Made by a program: the position numbers and the translations under genes. A stretch of DNA of 64,000 bases from Wolfiporia cocos (taxonomy: Eukaryota > Basidiomycota > Agaricomycetes > Polyporales > Phaeolaceae), in assembly GCA_029448655.1 (NCBI GenBank), contig JACCLO010000011.1:3038001-3102000 (forward strand). The letters run 5' to 3'. This document shows positions 35,447-46,000 of the stretch, in pieces (the first letter of the stretch is position 1; every line of letters starts with the position of its first letter). The notes under the pieces were generated by a model. The model saw only the letters and a program-made list of their open reading frames with translations. It made no database searches and was not told the DNA's origin.

Positions 35447-36016
35447 TAGTGATGTGCAAAGCACGGCTCAGCTCAAAGCCCGGGGCTTGGGCCTGGCTTT
35501 GAAGGGCTCGGGCTCAGCGAAATGTCAAGCCGGGCCCTCCTTGACGGCTCAGGCCGGCTTGGGCCCGGCTCAGGCTCAGGCCGGGGCTTATGGGTAATCA
35601 GGTAGGACCTCGGAATTATTGGCTTGTGCAGTTCAAATGACAGCACAACATATTCAGCATGCTTATATGTCTACTATTTGTTGATAATCTGATCTACAAG
35701 TGTTTTTACAGCTGCTTATGATGTTGACCAAAAATCCAGATCTCGATCACAACCCCGATCGCAACAGTAGTCACAACATTCCGCACCGTGTTAGCAGATC
35801 ACAAGTGATGCAAAATCTTAAACCATTTTCGCTATTTTCAACAACACCACAGCTGCGCGCCTAAAGCCGCCGGCTCAGGGCTCGGCTACGGCCGGCTCAC
35901 GATCCAAGCCGGGCCCTGAGCCATCTTAAGCCGCCCCCCAGGCTCGGCTCGGCCCGGCTTAAGTCGGCTTGGCCAGGCCCGGCTCACGGCTTTGAGCTGT
36001 GCTTTGCACATCACTA
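35447..36016. mobile_element. hAT-type MITE (570 bp) with GC-rich subterminal repeats
   Basis: Terminal inverted repeats TAGTGATGTGCAAAGCAC match perfectly over 18 bp and continue imperfectly (GGCTCAGCTCAAAGCC-like). The element is flanked by the 8-bp duplication GCCTGGAA at 35439-35446 and 36017-36024. TIRs beginning TAGNG and an 8-bp duplication are the hallmark of hAT elements. No transposase frame is present. Both flanks hold arrays of degenerate words such as GGCTCAGG, GGCCCGGCT and CCGGGCC, while the centre is AT-rich. It sits inside the LINE RNase H domain; removing the element and one duplication rejoins HKGIPG to NEHVNQ. Confidence 0.92.
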
Positions 36017-39000
36017 GCCTGGAATGCCCTTGTGACTGGGGCACCAGTGAATGGTGACGGAGATATCAGGGTATGTGCTAAGGAGTTTCTCGGTGGCATC
36101 GTGGAAGAGGATGCTGTCGATTTGGCCAGGGTGTATCGACGTGTCGTAGACTTTGTCGATGACCGCAGTGTTATCGATGAAGTAGTGAATGTGGGTGGTA
36201 CAATAGACATGCGTGTGTAGTATGTCAAGGATGTGATTAGCGGCCATGGCAGCTGCACATAGTTCTGCATTGAATGACGTGGCTTGTGGGCCGAGTCCTC
36301 TCGCCTCATGGTGAAGGTGGGCGCCTCTGTGGGTAACGAAGAATGCTGCACCTGTATGTGGTTTATGTTGGTAGCGTGGAGTGCGGGATGATCCATCGGT
36401 ATAGATAGCTAAGTGATCAGGGCTGGTGGCGATGATGTCGATCAGGTGTTGGATCCGACGACGGTGGGTGTGGCGTTCTGTTTTTGTGGACTTCTGCACA
36501 ATGGTATCAAATTGAAGACGGTTGGCCCATTGTGGTTGACGATCCCAGGGTGCCTGTATGAAAGGGTCAACTCGTTCAGTATTGGTAGGGAGCAGGTGAT
36601 GGATGTAGGTAAGTGGATTCGTATAAGGGTATGTTTTGTTGATCGTACGTAAGGTAAGAGGGTATGGTTGTCTGACATTTGAGTAACGACGGTTATGGAT
36701 AGGTGAATGAGTAGGGAGGGTACGAGTACGAATGGCATACTGAGTGACGATTTGATGGAGAGTAAGAGGAATGGGGAGAATGGATGCGAGGTGTTCACGA
36801 GAGTCGATAGGTGTTGTACGGAAAGTGCCGAGGATCATAGTGAGACATTGATTTTGTACGCGAATGAATGGTTGAATGAGTGTAAGTTGTCGGTGTCCAT
36901 TGTAATACAGCGGAGCACTGAAAGTCATGATAGGAAGGATTGTTGCAAGGTAGAGGTGGCGGATGGCGTTGACATGAAGTCCCCAGGTGGAGGTGACGAG
37001 TTGTTGGAGTGCGTAGGAGGTGGTGAGTGCAAAACGTGCTCGTGTGGTGACATGATCTCGGAAGGTAAGGTGGGAGTCAATCCAGAAGCCTAACCAGCGA
37101 ATGGATTTGGATGGTGTGACGGTTAAGTTGCCGTGGTCTGGAAGGGATAAGTGAAGGGAAGGTTGAAATGGGGTGTGGTGTCGTCGACGGGTTGGAAAAA
37201 GGTGACAGAGATCGGTTTTGTCGTCTCCTATGGATAGGCCAATGCCGCGTAAAATGGTGCATGCTCGGTGTACGTTTGTGGTGATACTAGTGGTGGTCAT
37301 TTCGAGGTTTGGTCCTGCACAAAGTAGGGTGAAGTCGTCGACATAGGAGTAAAGGGTACAATCAGTGACATTGGAGGAGTCGAGGGAAGGAGGAAAAGCT
37401 CGAAGGAGTGGTGAGGCGTAGATTGTAGAAAGGACGGGGGATAGCGGTGATCCTTGTGGGATGCCTACGTTGCCGACTGGGAAGGTACGGCTGGTGGAAG
37501 AGTCGATATGAAAAGCTACGGTACGATCAGTGATAAACAATTGTGTCCAACGAATGACGTTATGGGAAAATCCAAGGAGGTATAACTGGTATAAAAGTCG
37601 ATCGTGGTTAATATTGTTGAAGAATCCTGAAATGTCGAGGGTAATGAAGGTGGCGACGCGGCCCTGTTTCCAAATACTTTTGACGTCAGTAACGAACGTG
37701 GTACCTGCATTGATTGTGGACGAGTTATTTTGTCCACCAAACTGGTAAGCTGGTATGAGGTCGTAGTGGTCGATGTCATAGAGGATGCGTCTTGCAAGGA
37801 TTTTCTCTATGAGCTTAGATAGGTTTTCAATGAGTGTGATGGGTCGGTATGCTTTAGGGTTAGTATAATCGTTCTTGTTGGGTTTAGGGATTGGGGCTAC
37901 ATATCCTTGTCGGAGACAAGTAGGGAGATAACCTAATTGGAGGGATGCGTTAATAAAATAAACAAGGAGGGGTGCGTTCGATGTGGTAAGTGCCCATTTG
38001 AGAGCATGCCAATTAGTGCCAGACAAGCCTGGGGCTGTAGAATTAGAGCAGTCCCGAATGGTGTGTAGGATTTCCTTTAAGGTGACTGGTGGAAAGTCAC
38101 GAGCGGGTAATGGAGGTGGGTCATGTGAGAGGTGAATAGAAATTGGTGGTCCGTGTGGTGGAAAGAATGTTTGTGCTAGTGCGTTAGCTTTGTTGTCAAC
38201 TGTATGAGTGAGAGTATCATGAAAAAGAAGTGGAGGAAAGTGCGTCCGGCGCCGTTGATAAGGCCATTTTGCAATGGACCAGAGATCAGAGTGTTGTTGT
38301 CAGTCAATGATGTCATGTGCCCAGTTGCGTTTCGCTTTGCGGGTGACGTAGCGTAGTTGTTGACGTAGTCGCTGTTGGTCTTGGCAGTTGGTAGTGCTTG
38401 CGATTGTGTTGGCTAACTGATCGCATTTGTGATTCCACCAATACGCCTTAGTGCGTGTGGTGGTTCGTTGTGGGCGCATGGTGTCGGTAGTAGCAGTGCG
38501 ACACGCAAGAAGAAAGTGTTGAGCTGCATCGTCGAGTTGGTGTGTAGTCGTGTAAGTGAGAGGGAAGGAGTGGAAGGAAATAGCATGGTTGAAAGCGTCT
38601 TTCCAGTTGCGGTAGTGTGCCGGGTCTATGCGATAAGATTTGGGTGGGTTAGGTGTTGGGGTGTAATCGAACAGAGTGAGGTGGCAAATGGATGCGAGAT
38701 GATCAGAACGCCAGAGAGGGTTATCGGAAATTTCGAAGTGATGGAATATCATGGAGGGTATGGAGCATATAAAGGTGAGGTCGAGGATGGAAGGTTGTTG
38801 ATTAGCATGACTGTGACGGGTTGGTGTAGCGTTGTCATTTAAGAGGACAAATTTTGCGTGTTGTGTCCAAGCGAGGAGAGAGTCACCATGGGTGAAGTGG
38901 AAATGAGGGAGTGTGTTAGTGAGTGCCCATGTTGGGTAGTGGAGGTTGAAGTCACCTGAAAGAAGTAGAAAATCGTCTGGTGGATAATTGGTGTCGAGAA

Positions 39001-39099
39001 GGTCTAGTAAAGGTTGATGGAGAAGGGAAGGTTGGTTGTAAAAATTACAAATGGTGAATGTATGAGAGGGTGACGTGAACAACAGTGGAAGAATATGCG

Positions 39100-39782
39100 T
39101 ATGGCTCCAACCATATAATATACATGTACAGGAAATCAGTAAATATATGGTATATGGTATATACATAGTATATACATGGTTTACATGGTTTTCAGATGGT
39201 AGATTTTTCAGACATCTTGACATAGCTGTTGCCTTGCCCATATGGCTATGGAGATTGTCTCCCTCCTTCAACAACATGCCACAGGTATCAGCACTTGGCT
39301 GATGCAAGGAAAAAAATTGGTGTTCAGTATTCAACAGCCACACTAGTAGCTGGAATGGCTTAGGAATTGTGCTCAATGTGTGAGATGATGGGAAACTTTT
39401 ACACATGAGTCTAATGCATGATGCAATCACTATGTGGGATAATATATAGCATAAACATAAATCTGATCTTACCTTCCGCCAAATGAGAGGGTAAGCAGAG
39501 TGTGTGAATTATGACTTAACATCTTTGCATTTGTGCAGTGGCCACCAGATTGTCCAAATCTCATATTGCCACTGCACCATACAATCTGTAAGACACATAA
39601 CTGACTCAAGTACATATTCAAAACAACAATTTGAGGGTCTAATATGAATGCATTCACAACAACCATATACCATATAATATACCATGTATATACCATGTAC
39701 TCGGCCATGTGTAAATACATGTATATAGTATATATATAAAACCATGTATACATGGTATATACATTATATGGTTGGAGCCTTA
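39100..39782. mobile_element. TIR element (683 bp) with 8-bp TSD in LINE endonuclease
   Basis: Termini are TATGGCTCCAACCATATAAT on the left and the reverse complement of TAAGGCTCCAACCATATAAT on the right, flanked by AATATGCG at 39092-39099 and 39783-39790. The subterminal parts are long AT-rich runs of TATATAC/ATGGTATA-like repeats that can pair with each other. No intact transposase frame is present. The 8-bp duplication suits hAT, but the termini differ from the other two hAT-like elements in this window. Confidence 0.8.
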
Positions 39783-40104
39783 AATATGCGGGTGGGGTGG
39801 GACGAAAGGGTGATAGGTAATATGGAAGTGTTGTGTGAGTCTAGGTCGAAAGTAGATAGCTATGTAAGGTCTGACGTGAGTAGGGAGGGTGGGGAGGAAA
39901 AAAGTCCACGCGACATTAGTGTTAGTGTGTGAACGAGGGAGTGGTGCGATGCCGAGTGTGGTTTCCGACATCCAAGAATGATCGTACCAGATTTCCACTG
40001 TAAAAGAATGATGTTGTATTCTGTGGCTGTATTGAGGACAAGGTGAGTAAGTATGTTAGAGCCCGCAACGTTGAGAGAAAGAATACAAATTTGATCATAG
40101 ATTT

Positions 40105-41480
40105 TCATGCTGCATGGAAGGGGAGTGGGTTGTCTTCCGTGAAGGATGGGATGTATACAGGGTCAAGGGGTAGGCGGAATCGTTCACGGTGTGGGCAGTG
40201 GACATCGTCGGCAAAGTGTGGGCTGCCACATTCTGCACAACGTGTATAGTCGCAGTCGGGTTCAGCGGATCCAGTGGATTGGCAGTGGTAGCAGTTACGT
40301 CGGTGGGTGATTTTGGCATGGTTGTCTCCGCATTGGTGGCACGTCTGAGGTGCATGGCATGGGTTCTTGGGGGTGCTGACGTGGCCGAGTTTCCAGCAAC
40401 GTTTGTATTGGACGAGGCGGGGTTTGTCACGGTAGTCGACGGTTGTGACTCGTCTTCCAAACATACCTAGGGTGGATGACTTCACTGCAGCTGCTAGTTT
40501 ACCTGTTGGGTCTTCGAAGCTAATGACGACGTTAGCATGGAGGAGGTCTACCATATTTTCTTCACGGTGCAACCAGCGGACGTCGTGAGTGAGGACAACT
40601 TTGGATAGGATGCGGTTGTGGCGAAGGGTGGTTTCAAGTTCTTTGGCATTGTATCGTGGTGCGGTGGGGTAAGGTCGACAAGGGATGCCCTGTAGAACGA
40701 GTTGTGCCCAAGGAATGTTTTGAGAGATGATGACATGGTTGGGTAGGGAGAATTCCTGTCTGATACGGGGTACGATGTTAGTGCGGATATAATCGTGAGT
40801 GACGTTATTCTCGAAGTAGAGAAGAATGTTGTTGTTGAGGGTCCACTTGATGTATGCGACATTCGCATCATGAGACTGTATTGCTTTGTGGAGACCGGCG
40901 TTGATGCATTGGCAAAGGGAATCATCAAGGGGGTTCTTGTTGATGTTCCCAGAAATGTGGTTGCCGAATCAAATTACCCATTCGAGTTTGTCTTGGGTGG
41001 TGCATTTAGGGATTTCTGCGGTGGGCCGGTTGGGGTGAGCTGGTGGTGGTTGGTTGGGCCGGCGTGGTGCGTGGTTGGAGGTGGCTGCCTGTGTGTAGGA
41101 TTGTGGTTTCCTGTGTTTCGTGACGGTGGTGAATGAGGGAGGGGTGGGTTGTGGTAGCGATGGGAAGTGGTCGTCGTTAAGGTGTAATTCATAGTTGTCA
41201 GTGGTTGCAGTGGGTTCAGGAGGAGGGTTAGTAATGCGGATGGGAGATCCCTGAGTGCGAGGTTGCTTGGGCGGTGCTGTCAGTGGATTAGTGGGCGGTT
41301 GTTTGCGAATATGTGGGTTGGGTAGAGTGGGCGGCTGTACAGGCGTAGGGTTGTTGACACGTTGTTCCAGCGTGTCCAGACGCTTAAGAATAAGTTAGAG
41401 GGTGGTGCCACATGACGCAGCGCGCACTGTAATAGTGCGTTATGCACTTCATAAAGGTGACGTTTATACATTGCCTCCAA
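40105..41480 (-). pseudogene. LINE ORF1, gag-like with CCHC knuckles, disrupted
   Basis: The C-terminal part (from about 40572) contains the zinc-knuckle series CWKLGHVSTPKNPC, CHQCGDNHAKITH and CYHCQSTGSAEPDC, preceded by DPTGKLAAAVKSS, consistent with an RNA-binding ORF1 protein. The frame continues upstream through RTNIVPRIRQEF and a Pro/Thr/His-rich region, but it is interrupted by an in-frame TGA at 40969-40971. Near 41395 the N-terminal segment starting MEAMYKRHLYEVHNALL drops into another frame; a one-base shift would join it to a helical LKRLDTLEQRVNNP segment. ORF1 stop and ORF2 start overlap as ATGA at 40105-40108, suggesting termination-reinitiation in the ancestral element. Confidence 0.75.
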
Positions 41481-41654
41481 ATGCTTAGCCTTCGCTTTTT
41501 TTAGCGTTATGGTATATACTTACTATATTTTACTATTATATACACTATTCATCGACTACCATCTACCAGTGCACGAGCTGCAAGCCTATGACTATTTGCA
41601 GACGATGTCCTTCGGGGCTGACGTGGAATAGTACTGATGATGCGATGTGATTCC

Positions 41655-42089
41655 CTAGGCCCCGGGCAACTCCCCCAAGGGTTCGTCCGGATTTAGCGTA
41701 TTCGAGGACGTCAAATTGGTCTCCTGTCTGTCCGTTTTCGGGTGCCAAAAACCAGAAGGTCTGTCCGACTTAGCGTATTTGATGGCTCTGGCAATGGCCG
41801 CCGCAAGATATTGTCCGACTTGGTACTTGACAATGAAGGCTACCTCTGCTGTACTTATGCCATGTTTAAGTATTGTTTAATGATTGCAACCAGATGGGAC
41901 TCCACTGTGTCGGCCCGGGCTTGTGAGCCCCAGGACGTGACAAATACCCTGTGACTTAGTGTGACATACTGTGATATCGTGACACCTCTGTCTGAAATAG
42001 CATTTTTGGGGCTAAGAACATTGCATTTTTGAGGCCAGTTTTTTTGGGAAAAGATGGATGAACCCTTAGGGGAGTTGCCCAGGGCCTGG
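41655..42089. mobile_element. Old TIR element (about 435 bp)
   Basis: An imperfect inverted repeat of about 33 bp, CTAGGCCCCGGGCAACTCCC at the left and its near-complement (CCAGGCCCTGGGCAACTCCC) at the right, bounds 435 bp without coding potential. Internal repeats of TCCGACTTAGCGTATTTGA type lie near the left end. No target duplication was found, so the ends may be eroded or incorrectly placed. Confidence 0.5.
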
Positions 42090-42363
42090 CTCCCTGCATC
42101 CACTTTCTTCTTTCTTCATGTTGCTCCTCAGCCACAATCCTGATATGGTAGCATTCTTTTCTAGATTGGCAGAACTTCTATGTCTGATGTCAATTTGTGT
42201 CAGTGGTTTTGTTCTTTCACTGTTCTGTTGCCTCTTAATTATGTAACTATGTTCCCAAGTTACATATAAATTTGCACTCACAACGTCGACATTGGCAAAT
42301 TGGTTCATGTGCATACACCTTCTCCCTTGTATCTGCTGTGATTTCAAGCATTAGCGAGCCAGG

Positions 42364-42368
42364 CCATG
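42364..42368. repeat. Left target-site duplication CCATG
   Basis: Matches CCATG at 50830-50834 immediately outside the opposite LTR, as expected for a Ty3-type integrase making a 5-bp stagger. Confidence 0.9.
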
Positions 42369-43076
42369 TGTTACGGGTCGAATACCCGTTCGTATATTCG
42401 AGTCGCGAATATAAATCGTTCTTCTGCACGTAGGCACGCAGCTGTGTGCAAGGCAAATACTCGTTAGATGCCTTCGGGTCCTAAGTGAAGTCCTTAGGAG
42501 ATCGGTTAATATCCAATACACGTTAGAGGATATAATCTGTTCAAGTGCGAGTTGAATAGAATGTAAGACTCGCCTAAGTCCGAGAAGTCAGTGTGCACTT
42601 CGAGGACTTAGTCGTTCGATTGCTCGAGTGAAAAATACTGAGCGTAGTTTCCTACGTTTGAGAACGAGTATAAGACTTCTTGTTTGTACAACAAGGTCGA
42701 GCTGAAGAGCCTCGACAGTAAGTACACGAGTTTATATACTACGTTAGCTTTCAGGGGTCAAGCCTGTCCCAGATGTCACCGCTACTATCTACGCTATAGT
42801 ACCAAACGTTTGATAAGTATGTAGTGATATATCCGAGACGATAGATAGGAATGATGGCGGTTGAACGCCATCTATCAGCTAATAAATGATAAACATGAAA
42901 CGGTGGCAGAGTTGGATCTGCCAGCGATGAAACGCGTCCTATAGACTAGTACAACTGGGGATGCGCCCAGTAGAGTCACGAGTAGCCAGGGGAGTTGGTT
43001 GCGCAACAAGTCCCTGTATCGTATTCGACCGATGGTGAGTTCTGCAGATATTCGAAAAATCAAAATAATCGTAACA
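42369..43076 (-). repeat. 3' LTR of the chromovirus (708 bp)
   Basis: Identical by eye to 50122-50829, including the same spurious 62-residue frame in each copy. Terminal inverted hexamers TGTTAC/GTAACA. Rich in small hairpins such as CTAAGTGAAGTCCTTAG. Confidence 0.95.
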
Positions 43077-43090
43077 TCAGCCCCTCTCTA
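43077..43090 (-). other. Polypurine tract next to the 3' LTR
   Basis: On the coding strand the bases before the 3' LTR read TAGAGAGGGGCTGA, a purine-rich run in the place where plus-strand DNA synthesis is primed. Confidence 0.65.
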
Positions 43091-46000
43091 GGCATTCGTC
43101 GGCCTCGACGAATTTCCCAAGTTCCCCTCTTCAGAGTGCCTCGGCATCCTGTTCGTTGTAGATGTCGCCGTTCCCGCTGAGGGACGGGGTCGTAGGAGTT
43201 CGCCATACGAAGTGTTGGTGGCATTCATTCTGTCGATGACCTGGTTGATTGAGCCCACAAGTTCTGCAAATATAGTCGGGGCAGTCGAGGATCCAGTGGT
43301 TGGCGGAGCCACATTGTCGACACGGCTGCTCAGGTGAGGGCCTCGCTGGTACCCGTAGGGAAGGGATATCGCGGAGGTATTCGTTATGTTGATACCTCCA
43401 GTGGTGTGCGGCTCGGTGGAGGTCCCGTGCGGCCCATGTGGGTAGGGAGGCGGTGTCTCGTTCGTGCTCCCTCGCACCTCGCTCAAACTCCTCGCGGGTA
43501 ATGCTCTGCACCGACGGAGATCGTCGAATAGGTGGCGTGCTATTCGCTCTTCGCTGTCGCGCTGGGGTAGCCCTAGGGCTCGTCGGGCGTGCAGGTGGTT
43601 CACGTCTCCCGTTGCCTCCCATACCAGAAATACGTGGCGTCGGGTTTCTAGCTCCTGTTCGGCGGGCCCTCTGAGTCTCGGTAGGCAGAGGAAATAATAC
43701 TCTATCGCCCTCCATAAAATCAAACGGCCTTGCAACTCGGCGTCGTTCGTCGGAGGTGAAAAAGCGGGCGGGTCGTGGTGTGTATTCGGGTCGACTGGGA
43801 GTAACGTGCTCGCGATCCTCGAAGTCGTTGAGCGCGTGTCGTAGTCGGGCCGTTGTAGTGGTGGCCAATCGGTCGATAAGTCTGTCGGTGAGTAGCTCGA
43901 GTCCCTCTCTCTGCGCTCTGATCTGCCCCTCCATTCGGACGAGGTCCTCGGTGATGTTCTGGTACGAGCTGTAAACGTGGGTGAGGTCCTGCGCGATGTC
44001 GAAGAGGGCCGACCAGCCATCGGCTCGGCCAGCAAAAGGTCCCTCGGCCCTGTACCAGAGGAGGGCGTGTCTAATCTGTAGATGCTGGGGGGAGTACCTT
44101 CTTGGTGGCGTACCTCGCGGTCGGCCTTCTCGACGATCTGCATCGCCGGGGGTTGCGGTACGGCGGGGAAGCTGGTGGCGAGCCGTCGACATACTATTAC
44201 TGTCCTATTTTCGAGTGTCGGGGTTGTCCTGACTCTCGTCCTGTGGTAGTCTTTCATCAGTTCCTTGGAGTGCTCCAAGTTCGCCTCGTCTTCCCATGAG
44301 TTGTCGGCCGTGGCATAGCCTTTCCATTTGACGAAGTATTGATGCTTCTTTCCTTTCCATCTATCAGTCAAGATGGCTTCGACCTCGTATTCTTCCTGTC
44401 CCTTGATGATATCAGGTGGCGGCCGTAAGTAATTGGGTCCGTGCACCCTTGTCTCTTTGAATGGTTTTAGTAAGGCGGCGTGGAATACCGGATGAACTTT
44501 CCAGCTCGTTGGTAACTGCAGCCGGTATGTCGTGGGTCCCATCTTTTCTGTGATAGTGAAGGGTCCTTCTCTTTTTGGTGCCAGCTTGTTAGATTCGTAG
44601 GGGATTGTTAGGTTCTTTGCGTCGAGCCAGACCTTATCCCCTTTCTCAAGCTTCGGCAGTTCTCTGAGGAACCTCCCTGCCATTCTTTTCTGGGCTAATT
44701 CATGCGCGATGAATGCCATCTTTCGCGCCTCTTTGATCTTCTTGATCCTGTCGACAGCGGCCGGGACGTTTCCTACTCGGTCATAATCTGGGAATCCTCT
44801 CGGGACATATCCTAGGATTATTTCGAGTGGCGCTGGCGGGTTTTTGGTTCGTCTGGTGTTGTGCGCAAATTCGACGTCCGGCAGTCGTTGTACCCATTGG
44901 AATGGGTCGTTCATGCAATAGATGCAAAGGTACACTTCGATGTGTTGATTCATTCTTTCTGTCTGTCCGTCGGTCCGTGGATGGTACGCCGTACTCATTG
45001 CTGATTCTGTTCCCTGCAGCTTGCATAATTCCTTGAAAAGCTTTAATGCGAACTGCGGCCCTCTGTCTGAAATGATTTTTCGGGGGATGCCATATAGCGA
45101 GTAGATTTTTCGGTGAAATATTTCTGCGGCCCCTTCGCTCGTGATCGTTTTGTCGCATGGGGTGAGAGAGATGGCCTTGGATAGGCCATGGTCGACAATC
45201 ACCATCATGGAGTCATACTTCCCGACTCTTGGCAGGTCGGTGACAAAATCGACCGAGCACTGTGAGAAGGGGAGGGCGTCTTCCCGTGTCGGTATTGGCT
45301 GCAAAGGGGGTTTCAGCGGATTCCTATCAGGTTTCATCTGTTGACAGATTGCACAGCCCCGGACGTATTCCGCTATCATTGTTCCCATGTCGGGCCACCA
45401 AAAATGGGTCTTAACCTGTACTGTTGTACCCCAGATCCCAGGGTGTCCGGCCGGGATCGTGTCGTGGTATTTTGAGATGACGTCCCGTCGAAGGCCCTCG
45501 TCCCTTGGCACGTATATCCTGCCCCTGTAGAGCAGTATCCCATCCGTTTGTTGCCATTCATCTGCGGTGGTTCTTGCGGGGAATTCGCCTGTGCCCCCTA
45601 GAGCGCGGATCGCCTGTTCCGCAGATTCATCTCGATCGTTGGCGATCTTGATTCGATCAATGATCGGGATCTGGATTGCGTGGACGACAAGTTCGTCTGG
45701 AATCATGGTGATTTCTTCGTTGTCTTTGTTGCTTTCGTCCAGGTGGTACAACCTGGAAAGCGTGTTGGCCATGACTAGTTTCCTTCCGGGGACGTGCTGC
45801 AATTTCAGGTCGAATTGCGAAAGGAATAGATGCCATCTCGCTTGTCGCCGATTTAGGCGCTGTGCGCTTCTCCAGTACGTCAGGTTCTGATGATCGCTTC
45901 GGATCAAGATCCGATGCGGTGCTCCTTCTAATAGGTGTCGCCATTCTTCTAATGCTCGGACTATTCCGAGGAGTTTGCAATCGTAGATTTCGTAGTTCCG

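Larger units (their letters stand above)
34532..40108 (-). pseudogene. LINE ORF2: endonuclease, reverse transcriptase, RNase H
   Basis: Starts MKIYDQICILSLNVAGSN at 40108 with an AP-endonuclease domain whose frame shifts near 39996 and is split by a MITE. It resumes at 39099 (HILPLLFTSPSHTF, then the catalytic LLSGDFNLHYPTW and WRSDH). An in-frame TGA at 38300-38302 follows. The RT domain (37.9-36.9 kb) has NKNDYTNPKAYRPITL, PQGSPLSPVLSTIYAS and the catalytic SYVDDFTLLCAG. RNase H follows with AIYTDGSSR, FNAELCAAAM and YFIDNTAVID. The MITE at 35447 cuts HKGIPG from NEHVNQLARAA. The C-terminus (34.9-34.53 kb) retains ESPLCPCDNN and TRRHVLLNC, the usual terminal zinc-binding motif. Confidence 0.85.
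34532..41480 (-). mobile_element. Decayed Tad1-like LINE with RNase H, carrying nested insertions
   Basis: Minus-strand non-LTR retrotransposon with ORF1 (CCHC) followed by ORF2 (AP endonuclease, RT, RNase H, terminal Cys/His motif). This arrangement and the presence of RNase H point to the fungal Tad1 clade. The element is split by a MITE in the endonuclease (39100-39782), a MITE in the RNase H (35447-36016) and a solo-LTR-like insertion near 34.95-35.30 kb. Single-base frameshifts and in-frame stops show it is inactive. Ends are approximate: 41480 is the first ORF1 ATG and 34532 the last codon of ORF2; untranslated regions extend further. Confidence 0.85.
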
